Positions 1-5,829 are shown, counted from the stretch's first letter. The stretch: DNA of 6,111 bases from Rhodospirillales bacterium (GCA_020638395.1 JACKIP010000021.1:1-6111), one strand, 5' to 3'. Numbers and translations: made by a program. Notes: a model not told the origin generated them from the sequence alone.

Positions 1-560
1 GATATGCAATTTTGCATCTTAAAAATGGGAATTATAAGAAAAAACTATATAGGATTTTTGTTTATGATTGCCCACCATTTACGGGTGTACAAATGCATCC
101 TCTGACTCGCCGGCAGATCCATTTTGGAAAAACGGAAGTCGCAGAATTTAAAAATAATTTTCATGATGAGCTAAAGAAAAAAAGACTGGTGGCTCTTCGG
201 TACGGTCATATTCAAAGCTCTAAAGAATGGAAGACCTCTCCACAAATTTTGAAAGACGTTCTTTCCGGAAAGAGAGATTTATCAACTTTATCAGAACAGG
301 AAATTGTGCCTGATTTTAGACAAAAGGGCGTTGATATTAAAATAGGGATTGATATAGCGTCTCTGGCTTTTAAAAAACTTGTAGATCAAATTGTTCTTAT
401 TTCAGGCGATAGCGATTTTGTCCCGGCTGCCAAATTGGCACGTCGCGAAGGTATTGATTTTATTCTTGATCCCATGTGGAATCCTATTATGCAAGATTTA
501 CATGAACACATAGATGGCCTGCGCACAATTGCTCCTAAACCAGAAATAAATAAAGAATGA
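1..560 (+). CDS. NYN-domain (PIN-like nuclease) protein, 5' end missing
   Basis: The frame is open to the left edge of the window, so the true start lies upstream; the TTG at 12 is not a credible start. NYN domains are PIN-fold, metal-dependent, RNase-like modules related to LabA. The visible part shows the family signatures in order: a RIFVYDCPP strand, an ALRYG strand, QKGVDIKIGIDIASLA with two acidic residues, and the SGDSDF acidic motif followed by AKLARREG. The first aspartate motif of the fold, usually D-x-N near the N-terminus, would lie before the window; I estimate some 30-40 residues are missing. The stop codon overlaps the yejB start (ATGA), which implies co-translation. GC is about 37%, well below yejB, which suggests recent acquisition. 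Such proteins occur singly in accessory regions and near defence genes; substrate and role here are unknown. Family assignment is firm, function is not. Confidence 0.88.
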   Translation, partial: YAILHLKNGNYKKKLYRIFVYDCPPFTGVQMHPLTRRQIHFGKTEVAEFKNNFHDELKKKRLVALRYGHIQSSKEWKTSPQILKDVLSGKRDLSTLSEQEIVPDFRQKGVDIKIGIDIASLAFKKLVDQIVLISGDSDFVPAAKLARREGIDFILDPMWNPIMQDLHEHIDGLRTIAPKPEINKE

Positions 561-1684
561 CCACCTATATTTTGCGCCGCTTGCTGTTAATGATCCCGAC
601 CTTGTTCGGCATTCTTCTGGTCAGTTTTGCCGTCGTCCAGTTTGTGCCGGGAGGGCCCGTGGACAAAATGATTGCGGAACTGCAAGGGCAAGGTACAGGC
701 GGAGGGCTGCAGATCGGTGGCAGCGGCGGGAAAAGCGGTGATTTTTCAACCAGCAGCGCGGCCATTGCCGCCGGGCAGGGAAACCAGTATCGCGGGGCGC
801 AGGGGCTTGATCCCGAATTTATCAAAGAGCTGGAAAAAATGTACGGCTTCGATAAGCCTGCCTATGAGCGCTTTGGCCTGATGGTCTGGAATTACCTGCA
901 TTTTAATCTGGGAGACAGCTATTACCGCGATATCAGCGTGGTGGATCTGGTTCTGGAAAAAATGCCGGTGTCGATTTCTTTGGGGCTGTGGTCCACTCTG
1001 ATTATCTACCTGATCTCCATTCCTTTAGGAATTCGCAAGGCGGTCCGGGACGGGGAAAGTTTTGATGTCTGGACCAGCGCCGCGATTTTTATCGGCTATG
1101 CCATCCCGGCCTTCATGTTTGCGATTTTGCTGATTATTCTGTTTGCCGGAGGGCGGTATTTCGATATTTTTCCCTTGCGGGGACTTCATTCCGAAGAGTA
1201 TCAGGATTTCGGATTCTGGGCCTGTAGCCTGTCTTTGCCCTGCGTTCGGGATTATGCCATGCATATGGTTCTGCCCATTTCCGCAATGGTCATTAGCGGC
1301 TTTGCCAGCCTGACCATGCTGACCAAAAATTCTTTTCTGGATGAAATCAACAAGCAATATGTTCTGACCGCCCGCGCCAAGGGGCTATCCGAGCGGCGGG
1401 TTCTGTACGGGCATATCTTCCGCAACGCAATGTTGATTGTCATTGCCGGGTTTCCATCGGCCTTTTTGTCGATTTTTTTCACCGGAGCCCTGCTGATTGA
1501 ATGGATTTTTTCGCTGGACGGATTAGGATTGCTCAGTTTCCAGAGCATCATGGACCGCGATTATCCAGTGGTGCTGGGCACGCTGTATATTTTCTCGCTG
1601 ATGGGATTGGTGATGACGCTGGTCCGGGATGTTGTCTATGTTATGGTTGATCCCAGGATTGACTTTGAAGCAAGAGGCGCCTAA
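557..1684 (+). CDS. yejB: YejB-type ABC transporter inner-membrane permease
   Basis: YejB is one of two permeases of the YejABEF importer, which takes up oligopeptides and, in E. coli, microcin C. The 375 residues match E. coli YejB (about 364) along their length as I recall it: the MTTYILRRLLLMIPTLFG start with a first membrane segment (about 8-29), the APGGPVD-like FVPGGPVD, a Gly/Ser-rich periplasmic loop (about 44-80) ending YRGAQGLDPE, then KMPVSISLGLWSTLIIYLISIPLGIRK-type segments from about 136. The permease (BPD_transp_1) EAA loop is at about 270-291 (TARAKGLSERR...HIFRNAM), and the end is VDPRIDFEARG. About six membrane helices are visible. No Shine-Dalgarno is seen; the start overlaps the NYN stop, so translation may be coupled, and the conserved N-terminus fixes this start. 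Oddly, yejA is not immediately upstream and yejE not downstream. Partner subunits must be elsewhere if it works. Confidence 0.95.
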   Translation: MTTYILRRLLLMIPTLFGILLVSFAVVQFVPGGPVDKMIAELQGQGTGGGLQIGGSGGKSGDFSTSSAAIAAGQGNQYRGAQGLDPEFIKELEKMYGFDKPAYERFGLMVWNYLHFNLGDSYYRDISVVDLVLEKMPVSISLGLWSTLIIYLISIPLGIRKAVRDGESFDVWTSAAIFIGYAIPAFMFAILLIILFAGGRYFDIFPLRGLHSEEYQDFGFWACSLSLPCVRDYAMHMVLPISAMVISGFASLTMLTKNSFLDEINKQYVLTARAKGLSERRVLYGHIFRNAMLIVIAGFPSAFLSIFFTGALLIEWIFSLDGLGLLSFQSIMDRDYPVVLGTLYIFSLMGLVMTLVRDVVYVMVDPRIDFEARGA

Positions 1685-1720
1685 CATCACTTTCTATAAA
1701 TAAGTCTAAGAAAAAATGGA

Positions 1721-1726
1721 AAGGAG
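1721..1726 (+). promoter_or_regulatory. Strong Shine-Dalgarno of the 71-codon gene
   Basis: AAGGAG lies 6 nt before the ATG at 1733. It is the clearest ribosome binding site in the window and the main evidence that the small downstream frame is translated. Most other genes here lack an obvious one. A TATAAA at 1695-1700 could be a -10 box, but I see no good -35 partner, so transcription may come from yejB read-through. Confidence 0.75.
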
Positions 1727-1732
1727 TGTAAT

Positions 1733-1948
1733 ATGACCTACATATTGTCTGGCACCGAAGAAAAGAGAAAATTCATAAAAACGATAGGTGATGCCTTCGC
1801 GGCATGCCCTCCGGGAAACGGGGGATGCTGTAGCCGGATCCTAATAGATATGGCTGAAATTGCTCGAGATAATGGAATCCCTCCTAGCGCTTACCTGCCA
1901 CAGAACTCCGATGATTCAAGCCAGCATGGTTTGGAACTTAAGTCGTAA
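1733..1948 (+). CDS. Small protein of unknown function with a C-x6-CC motif
   Basis: I do not recognise this 71-residue protein. It has no signal peptide and no membrane segment. The first half is charged (EEKRKFIKTIGDAF), followed by ACPPGNGGCC at about 24-33 with Cys25, Cys32 and Cys33, then a likely helix SRILIDMAEIARDNG (about 34-48) and a polar tail. The cysteines could bind metal or form a disulfide, but three are few for a standard zinc site; this is a guess. Support for a real gene is the AAGGAG at proper spacing, a complete frame and position: 48 bp after yejB on the same strand, where yejE would normally stand. GC is about 49% by my count, between the NYN gene and yejB. A repeat element follows 5 bp after its stop. 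It could also be a chance frame, though the ribosome binding site argues against that. Confidence 0.6.
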   Translation: MTYILSGTEEKRKFIKTIGDAFAACPPGNGGCCSRILIDMAEIARDNGIPPSAYLPQNSDDSSQHGLELKS

Positions 1949-1953
1949 GAGGA

Positions 1954-2098
1954 CTATAGTCGCTCTGCAAAAGGTTGCAATTTTACAAAACCGTCATTCT
2001 GAGCGGAGCGAAGAATCTGTTGTTTCAACAGGGTAAGATCCTTCGCCTACGGCTCAGGATGACGATTCTCGGCTTTTGCAAAGGTTTCTATAGTCGCT
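1954..2098. repeat. Palindromic repeat element bounded by 11-bp direct repeats (MITE/REP-like)
   Basis: The boundaries are two perfect copies of CTATAGTCGCT at 1954-1964 and 2088-2098. Just inside lies an 8-bp perfect inverted repeat, TGCAAAAG (1966-1973) and CTTTTGCA (2073-2080). The core is an imperfect palindrome: the left arm 1992-2017 (starting CGTCATTCTGAGC) pairs with the right arm 2038-2064 (ending GGCTCAGGATGACG). A perfect hairpin, CTGTTG-TTT-CAACAG (2017-2031), sits at its tip. The GTCATTCTGAGC...GCGAAGAATCT core resembles a short palindromic repeat that I recall in many unrelated environmental genomes. There is no open frame of note, so any mobility would need an enzyme supplied in trans. 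It sits between two convergent genes and, when transcribed, would fold into a long hairpin that could end or stabilise transcripts from both sides. Structure is directly visible; mobility is inferred from the flanking repeats. Confidence 0.75.
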
Positions 2099-2120
2099 AA
2101 AATACGGCAAGTCTATCCCC

Positions 2121-3317
2121 CTACCGCAGATCCCAGATCAGATCAAACATACGCTCATGCTCCTTGATGGCGTAACGGTCGGTCATGCCGGCAATATAGT
2201 CCACCACAATCCGGCTGCGCGCAACCAGATCGTCCATGCCGCCGGATTCTGCTAGTTTTTCCTGCCAGTTCTCCGGAAAAACGCCCGGCTCCTCCATAAA
2301 TGACCTGTAAAGATCTTCGACAATCCGGGACACCTTCTTCCGCATGCGGTTCAACGTGTAGTGCGTATACATGTGCGCCCAGAGAAACCGCCGCAGCGCC
2401 TCGACCTTCTCAAACATATCTTCGGAAAAAGCCACTACCTGATGCCCTGCCGCGCGGACACTCTCCACCGACTGCGGTGCCAGATCATGCAGCCGCGCCC
2501 GGCTTTCCGCCAGAACATCCGTCACCATCGCCCCGATCATATCGCGAATAACCTCCTGAATCAGGATTTCTTCCGAAACATCCGGCCAGCGTTTTTGCGC
2601 ATTATAGAGCATTTCCCCCAGCAACGGCACATCGTCCAGATCCGCCAACGTAAAAAATCCGGCGCGCAGGCCGTCCTCGACATCATGATTATTATAGGCG
2701 ATATCATCCGAAATGGCGGCGATCTGAGCTTCAACCGACGCATAGCCGGAAAGCTGCAAATCTGTAAGACCCTGTACCTGCGCCAAGGTTTCGCTGACCT
2801 TCTTTTTATACGGCCCGTTATGTTTGACAACGCCTTCGAGCGTTTCCCACGTCAAATTCAAGCCTTTAAAGCGCGGATATTTATCTTCCAAAACGGTCAG
2901 AACCCGCAAGGACTGATCATTATGATCGAACCCGCCATAGAGATCATTAACGGCTTTCAACGCATCCTCTCCCAGATGCGCAAAAGGGGGATGTCCCAGA
3001 TCATGAGCCAGTGCAACAGTTTCCGCGAGGTCTTCATTCACATACAATGCCCGCGCAAGACTGCGGGTGATCTGCGCGACCTCCAGCGTATGAGTCAGCC
3101 GGGTCCGGTAATGATCGCCCTCATGATAGACAAACACCTGCGTTTTATACTTCAGGCGGCGAAAGGCCGAAGCATGAATAATCCGGTCGCGGTCCCGCTG
3201 GAACGGCGTGCGGTTCGCGCTATCCGGCTCTTCATATAAGCGCCCCCTTGACTGATCGGGGCGGCAGGCATAAACGGCCAGCGGTAACGCACAATAATTA
3301 TAAGCAGGTTCAGACAT
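2121..3317 (-). CDS. dgt: Deoxyguanosinetriphosphate triphosphohydrolase-like HD protein
   Basis: This family hydrolyses dNTPs (dGTP in E. coli Dgt) to the nucleoside and triphosphate, trimming the cytosolic nucleotide pool. The start is the ATG at 3317-3315 (MSEPAY), giving 398 residues, normal for the alphaproteobacterial form. The frame stays open upstream, but that part only runs antisense through erpA. Visible signatures are RTPFQRDRDRIIHASAFRRLKYKTQVF (about 36-62), RTRLTHTLEVAQ with metal ligand His76, ALAHDLGHPPFAHLGEDAL with His105-Asp106, FDHNDQSLRVL (about 130-140), and SDDIAYNNHDVEDG (about 203-216), which supplies the last metal aspartate. The HD core is intact and the C-terminus (RYAIKEHERMFDLIWDLR) looks complete. 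It diverges from erpA with 36 bp between start codons. No Shine-Dalgarno is visible and a promoter ends about 10 nt before the ATG, so the mRNA is probably leaderless or nearly so. Exact substrate preference cannot be read from sequence. Confidence 0.94.
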   Translation of the reverse strand: MSEPAYNYCALPLAVYACRPDQSRGRLYEEPDSANRTPFQRDRDRIIHASAFRRLKYKTQVFVYHEGDHYRTRLTHTLEVAQITRSLARALYVNEDLAETVALAHDLGHPPFAHLGEDALKAVNDLYGGFDHNDQSLRVLTVLEDKYPRFKGLNLTWETLEGVVKHNGPYKKKVSETLAQVQGLTDLQLSGYASVEAQIAAISDDIAYNNHDVEDGLRAGFFTLADLDDVPLLGEMLYNAQKRWPDVSEEILIQEVIRDMIGAMVTDVLAESRARLHDLAPQSVESVRAAGHQVVAFSEDMFEKVEALRRFLWAHMYTHYTLNRMRKKVSRIVEDLYRSFMEEPGVFPENWQEKLAESGGMDDLVARSRIVVDYIAGMTDRYAIKEHERMFDLIWDLR

Positions 3318-3344
3318 GACAAATTCACTATAGCGGTCTATATT
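3316..3344 (+). promoter_or_regulatory. sigma70-like promoter of erpA
   Basis: ATGACA (3316-3321, 5 of 6 to consensus) is followed after 17 nt by TATATT (3339-3344, 5 of 6). The predicted start near 3351 leaves about 3 nt (GTC) before the ATG at 3354. It is the mirror image of the dgt promoter about a centre at 3335.5; its -35 box covers the dgt start codon, so two polymerases could hardly occupy both at once. Confidence 0.62.
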
Positions 3345-3355
3345 ACTGATGTCAT
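3327..3355 (-). promoter_or_regulatory. sigma70-like promoter of dgt (minus strand)
   Basis: Read on the minus strand, ATGACA (3355-3350, 5 of 6 to the -35 consensus) is followed after 17 nt by TATAGT (3332-3327, 5 of 6 to the -10 consensus). Normal spacing puts the transcript start near 3320, so only about 3 nt (GTC) precede the ATG. The -35 box covers the erpA start codon. Confidence 0.6.
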
Positions 3356-3677
3356 GCCCGAATTGCTCATAGATCCGACTGCCCTCGACCGCCTCCGGCA
3401 CCTGCGCGCCCTGCGCGGAGATGAGGCTCTGAAGTTGCGCATCACGGTTCAGGGGGGCGGATGCTCCGGCTTTCAATACCGGATGTCTCTGGACCCGGCC
3501 CCCGCCAGCGATGAAGACCTGATCTATGAAGACTGCGTTGTGACTGATTCTGTTTCTCTGCCCTTCCTGAAAGGCGCCACCATCCTGTTCGAAGAAACCC
3601 TCTCCGGCGCAGAATTTAAAATCAAGAATCCGAATGCCGTATCCGGTTGCGGTTGCGGGTCCAGCTTTACCGTTTAG
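3354..3677 (+). CDS. erpA: A-type iron-sulfur cluster carrier (ErpA/IscA/HesB family)
   Basis: A-type carriers hold a [2Fe-2S] or [4Fe-4S] cluster and pass it to apo-enzymes in the cytosol. The protein has 107 residues, the usual length, and the three invariant cysteines: Cys37 in VQGGGCSGFQY and Cys99 and Cys101 in SGCGCGSSF near the C-terminus. PFLKGATILFEETLSGAEFKIKNPNA is the typical stretch between them. The first ~20 residues (ELLIDPTALDRLRHLR) form the normal N-terminal helix. No Shine-Dalgarno precedes the ATG at 3354; the promoter places transcription only about 3 nt upstream. Neighbours are dgt, divergent, and xthA downstream on the same strand after a 248-bp gap. The family is certain; the choice between ErpA, IscA and SufA is less so. 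I favour ErpA because it stands alone next to dgt and not within an isc or suf cluster. Confidence 0.92.
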   Translation: MPELLIDPTALDRLRHLRALRGDEALKLRITVQGGGCSGFQYRMSLDPAPASDEDLIYEDCVVTDSVSLPFLKGATILFEETLSGAEFKIKNPNAVSGCGCGSSFTV

Positions 3678-3719
3678 AGTAATTTTCATTAATTTCAGGA
3701 TATTTTTCGGTGCCACCCT

Positions 3720-3739
3720 CACACGGCTCCGTCCGTGTG
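3720..3739. other. Perfect 7-bp hairpin downstream of erpA
   Basis: CACACGG (3720-3726) pairs with CCGTGTG (3733-3739) around a 6-nt loop. A run of six T begins at 3751, 11 nt after the stem, too far for a textbook intrinsic terminator on the plus strand. It may still contribute to ending the erpA transcript or be part of the repeat-derived DNA that follows. Confidence 0.4.
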
Positions 3740-3756
3740 GTTCCTATTGATTTTTT

Positions 3757-3879
3757 ACCGCAGAGACGCAGGGTTACACAGAGAATGCTTTGCGTCCATT
3801 GCGCTTCCTGTGCGTCCATCGCGTGAACGATAAAACAATAAATTTCGTCCATCGCGCGAACACCATGAAGACGCAAAGC
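3757..3879. repeat. Repeat-rich intergenic DNA before xthA
   Basis: The erpA-xthA gap (3678-3925) has no credible gene. It holds near-identical copies of a 16-bp unit, CGTCCATCGCGTGAAC at 3813-3828 and CGTCCATCGCGCGAAC at 3846-3861 (15 of 16 identical). A weaker third copy starts at 3793 (CGTCCATTGCGC). A perfect 10-bp inverted pair, GCTTTGCGTC (3787-3796) and GACGCAAAGC (3870-3879), encloses the two good copies. The left end (ACCGCAGAGACGCAGGG, from 3757) resembles the 'CCGCAGAGACGCAGAG' intergenic repeats that I recall from many environmental genomes. It looks like a decayed repeat element. The short open frames crossing it run into xthA or erpA on the wrong frame or strand and carry no recognisable protein. 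Confidence 0.6.
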
Positions 3880-3892
3880 CGGAAATGCCCCT

Positions 3893-3920
3893 TTGTCTAC
3901 GGCAGAATCTGCGTTATAAA
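3893..3920 (+). promoter_or_regulatory. Possible xthA promoter
   Basis: TTGTCT (3893-3898, 4 of 6) and TATAAA (3915-3920, 5 of 6) are spaced by 16 nt. The -10 box ends only 5 nt before the xthA ATG, so the transcript would start at or very near the start codon. That parallels the dgt and erpA promoters and would explain the missing Shine-Dalgarno. The -35 match is weak. Confidence 0.35.
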
Positions 3921-3925
3921 CACCT

Positions 3926-4690
3926 ATGAAACTCGCAACATGGAATGTGAACTCGATCAAGGCGCGGCAGGAGCTCGTATTGCGCTGGATCGGCGAGGTT
4001 CAGCCGGATGTCCTGATGATTCAGGAACTCAAAGGTCTGGACTTCCCGGCGACCGAGCAGTTTCAGACTGCCGGATATCACATTGAAACCGTTCCGCAGA
4101 AAACCTATAACGGCGTTGCAACCTTATCTAAAGAGCCAGTGACATGCCTTCACCGGAGTCTTCCCGGCTTTACAGAAGACGAGCAGGCCCGCTATCAGGA
4201 ATCAGATCTGGACGGGTTGCGGCTCATTAACATCTATGCGCCAAACGGCAATCCGGTCGATAGTGAAAAATTTCCCTATAAACTCAAATGGCTGCACCAC
4301 CTGTATGACAGGCTGTGTACCCTCAGAGAGGATAATATTCCCTTCCTGCTGACCGGTGATTTCAATATTATGCCGGAAGATATTGATTGCTATAACCCTG
4401 ACGGCTGGAAGGAAGACGCTCTGTTCCGGCCTGAAAGCCGGGCGCTGTTTCGTCAATTCTGTAATCTTGGACTGACGGATGCCTGGCGGGTTCTGCATCC
4501 CCGCGAGAGCGCTTACACCTTTTGGGACTATCAGGGCGGCGCGTTTCCCGCCAATAAGGGGCTCCGCATCGACCATTTCCTGCTCTCGCCATCCGTGGCA
4601 GACCGCCTGATTTCCTGCGAAATTGACGTCACGCCCCGCGGCTGGGACAGGCCCTCCGATCACACGCCGGTGATTATTCATATAAAATAA
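3926..4690 (+). CDS. xthA: Exonuclease III family AP endonuclease
   Basis: Exonuclease III cuts DNA 5' of abasic sites in base-excision repair and also degrades 3' ends of duplex DNA. The 254 residues cover the whole endonuclease/exonuclease/phosphatase fold, close to the usual 255-270. The catalytic set is visible: Asn7 (KLATWNVNS), Glu34 (MIQELKG), Tyr104 and Asn107 (NIYAPNGNP), Asp145 and Asn147 (LLTGDFNI), Asp216 (GLRIDHFL), and the final Asp245-His246 (RPSDHTPV). TFWDYQGGAFPANKGLRIDH is the standard late motif. The ATG at 3926 gives the conserved N-terminus directly, so the start is firm although no Shine-Dalgarno is seen. It follows erpA on the same strand but the repeat-filled gap and its own possible promoter suggest separate transcription. 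Nothing is missing from the active site. Confidence 0.95.
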   Translation: MKLATWNVNSIKARQELVLRWIGEVQPDVLMIQELKGLDFPATEQFQTAGYHIETVPQKTYNGVATLSKEPVTCLHRSLPGFTEDEQARYQESDLDGLRLINIYAPNGNPVDSEKFPYKLKWLHHLYDRLCTLREDNIPFLLTGDFNIMPEDIDCYNPDGWKEDALFRPESRALFRQFCNLGLTDAWRVLHPRESAYTFWDYQGGAFPANKGLRIDHFLLSPSVADRLISCEIDVTPRGWDRPSDHTPVIIHIK

Positions 4691-4692
4691 TC

Positions 4693-4718
4693 GAAAAAAA
4701 GATGATCTTCTTTTTTTC
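4693..4718. terminator. Possible AT-rich hairpin terminator after xthA
   Basis: GAAAAAAAGA (4693-4702) pairs perfectly with TCTTTTTTTC (4709-4718) around a 6-nt loop, 2 bp after the xthA stop. The stem contains its own T-run. It lacks the GC-rich stem base of a standard intrinsic terminator, so strength is doubtful, but place and symmetry fit the end of the xthA transcript. Confidence 0.4.
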
Positions 4719-4762
4719 TCGTGCTAAGCTTACGAAAATTAACGACAAAAAGAAGTGGTAAC

Positions 4763-5716
4763 ATGATTTCTGCATTAAAAAAGACCTTGCTCACTGCGGT
4801 TGCGATAGGCACCCTGTCCGGATGCTCGACTTTAATGGAAAGCCGCGAAGTCACGGCTGACCGGATTGCCCGTCCCGCATTTATGATGGAACGGCAAATT
4901 CCTGCCGGTGATTTTAATCTGATCGCGTGGGAGCGCGTTCGCAAGGAGGGACAGCCCGCAAATATTTACATCGAAGGCGACGGTTTGGCTTGGATTTCAC
5001 CGCAACAAGCCTCCCTTGATCCAACCCCGCAAAACCCGGTTGCACTGAATCTGGCGGCGATGGATAAAAGCCCGAATGTGATTTACCTTGCACGCCCCTG
5101 CCAGTTCAGCGGGAACAAGGTTTGGGGAAATGCCAAGCCAAAATGGAACGGTGGCAAGGCTTGCCCATCCAAATACTGGACCGATGCGCGATTTGCCCCG
5201 GAAGTGATCGACTCCATGTCTCTGGCACTGGATGAGATCAAGCAGCGCTATAAAATTTCCGAATTTAACCTGATCGGATATTCCGGAGGAGCCACCGTCG
5301 CCGCCTTGCTGGCGGCCGATCGTGAAGACGTCAAATCATTCCGCACGGTAGCCGGAAACCTGAATCATGCCACCTTTACAACCCTTCACGGGGTCACGCC
5401 GATGGAGGCCTCCCTGAATGCGGTTGACCGCGCTGCCGATCTGCGCTTTATCCCGCAGCACCACTATGTCGGCGGAGAAGATCAGGTTGTCCCGCCACAG
5501 GTTTTCAGCAGCTATGAACAGGCGTTATCTCCCAGCCAGTGTGTTGCCTATACGCTGGTTCCGGATGCCGGTCATGAATATGGCTGGGTCGATAAGTGGC
5601 CGGAACTGATGAAAAAGCCGCTGGGATGCTCTGACCGCCCGCAGCCGGTGGACCCATCGCAATTCACCCCTCCGCCGCAGGAATTCATTGACGCCGGCAA
5701 AGGGAAAGTCTTTTAG
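4763..5716 (+). CDS. Lipoprotein with alpha/beta-hydrolase fold
   Basis: The start is the ATG at 4763 (317 residues), because it leads straight into a lipoprotein signal: MISALKK, a hydrophobic stretch, and the lipobox LSGC with Cys21 as the lipidated residue. Ser22 at +2 favours the outer membrane by the E. coli rule. The enzyme part shows a nucleophile elbow GYSGG (Ser174), a probable acid at Asp240 (VGGEDQVVPP) and a probable base at His271 (PDAGHEYGW), giving a full catalytic triad in the expected order. Cys113 and Cys134 could form a disulfide, as could Cys260 and Cys289, consistent with export. The tail is proline-rich. The substrate is unknown; an esterase, lipase or peptidase is equally possible. 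It has its own terminator downstream and appears monocistronic. A GTG start at 4721 is possible but would bury the signal peptide. Confidence 0.85.
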   Translation: MISALKKTLLTAVAIGTLSGCSTLMESREVTADRIARPAFMMERQIPAGDFNLIAWERVRKEGQPANIYIEGDGLAWISPQQASLDPTPQNPVALNLAAMDKSPNVIYLARPCQFSGNKVWGNAKPKWNGGKACPSKYWTDARFAPEVIDSMSLALDEIKQRYKISEFNLIGYSGGATVAALLAADREDVKSFRTVAGNLNHATFTTLHGVTPMEASLNAVDRAADLRFIPQHHYVGGEDQVVPPQVFSSYEQALSPSQCVAYTLVPDAGHEYGWVDKWPELMKKPLGCSDRPQPVDPSQFTPPPQEFIDAGKGKVF

Positions 5717-5743
5717 ACGCTGAATTTCTTTTATCTGTTATCT

Positions 5744-5772
5744 AAAAAACGCAGCTTCGGGTGCGTTTTTTT
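5744..5772 (+). terminator. Intrinsic terminator of the lipoprotein gene
   Basis: AAAAAACGCA (5744-5753) pairs with TGCGTTTTTT (5762-5771), with a C-TTCG-G stable tetraloop at 5755-5760 inside the loop and a run of seven T (5766-5772). It lies 28 nt after the lipoprotein stop. Because the stem is A-rich on the left it could act in both directions. Confidence 0.85.
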
Positions 5773-5829
5773 GTGCAAAACATAAAATAAAAGCAGGCTT
5801 GAGCTCTAAAAATCGTGTAGTCTGGAGGC

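Noticed and set aside
1733..1762. Small gene as a duplicated yejB start
   Set aside because: MTYIL resembles MTTYIL of YejB, but similarity stops after about five residues and is best read as chance.
2361..3239. 292-codon plus-strand frame opposite dgt
   Set aside because: It lies wholly within dgt, has no recognisable domain and an arginine/isoleucine-rich composition typical of an antisense shadow.
3318..3722. N-terminal extension of the dgt frame by about 135 codons
   Set aside because: The extension is antisense to erpA, has no family similarity, and the conserved dGTPase start is MSEPAY at 3317.
3711..3745. Group II intron domain V remnant
   Set aside because: The GAGCCGTGTG-like string on the minus strand is suggestive, but the hairpin lacks the expected length and bulge, and no intron protein remains nearby.
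3813..3861. CRISPR array
   Set aside because: Only two good 16-bp units with one 17-bp spacer-like gap; too short, too few and no cas genes.
3667..3960. 97-codon minus-strand frame across the erpA-xthA gap
   Set aside because: It overlaps both the erpA end and the xthA start, runs through repeat DNA and resembles no protein family I know.
3790..4086. 98-codon plus-strand frame overlapping the xthA start
   Set aside because: Its second half is xthA read in another frame and its first half is the repeat region.
4721..4762. GTG start giving 14 more residues to the lipoprotein
   Set aside because: It would place charged residues ahead of a well-formed lipoprotein signal that begins exactly at the ATG at 4763.
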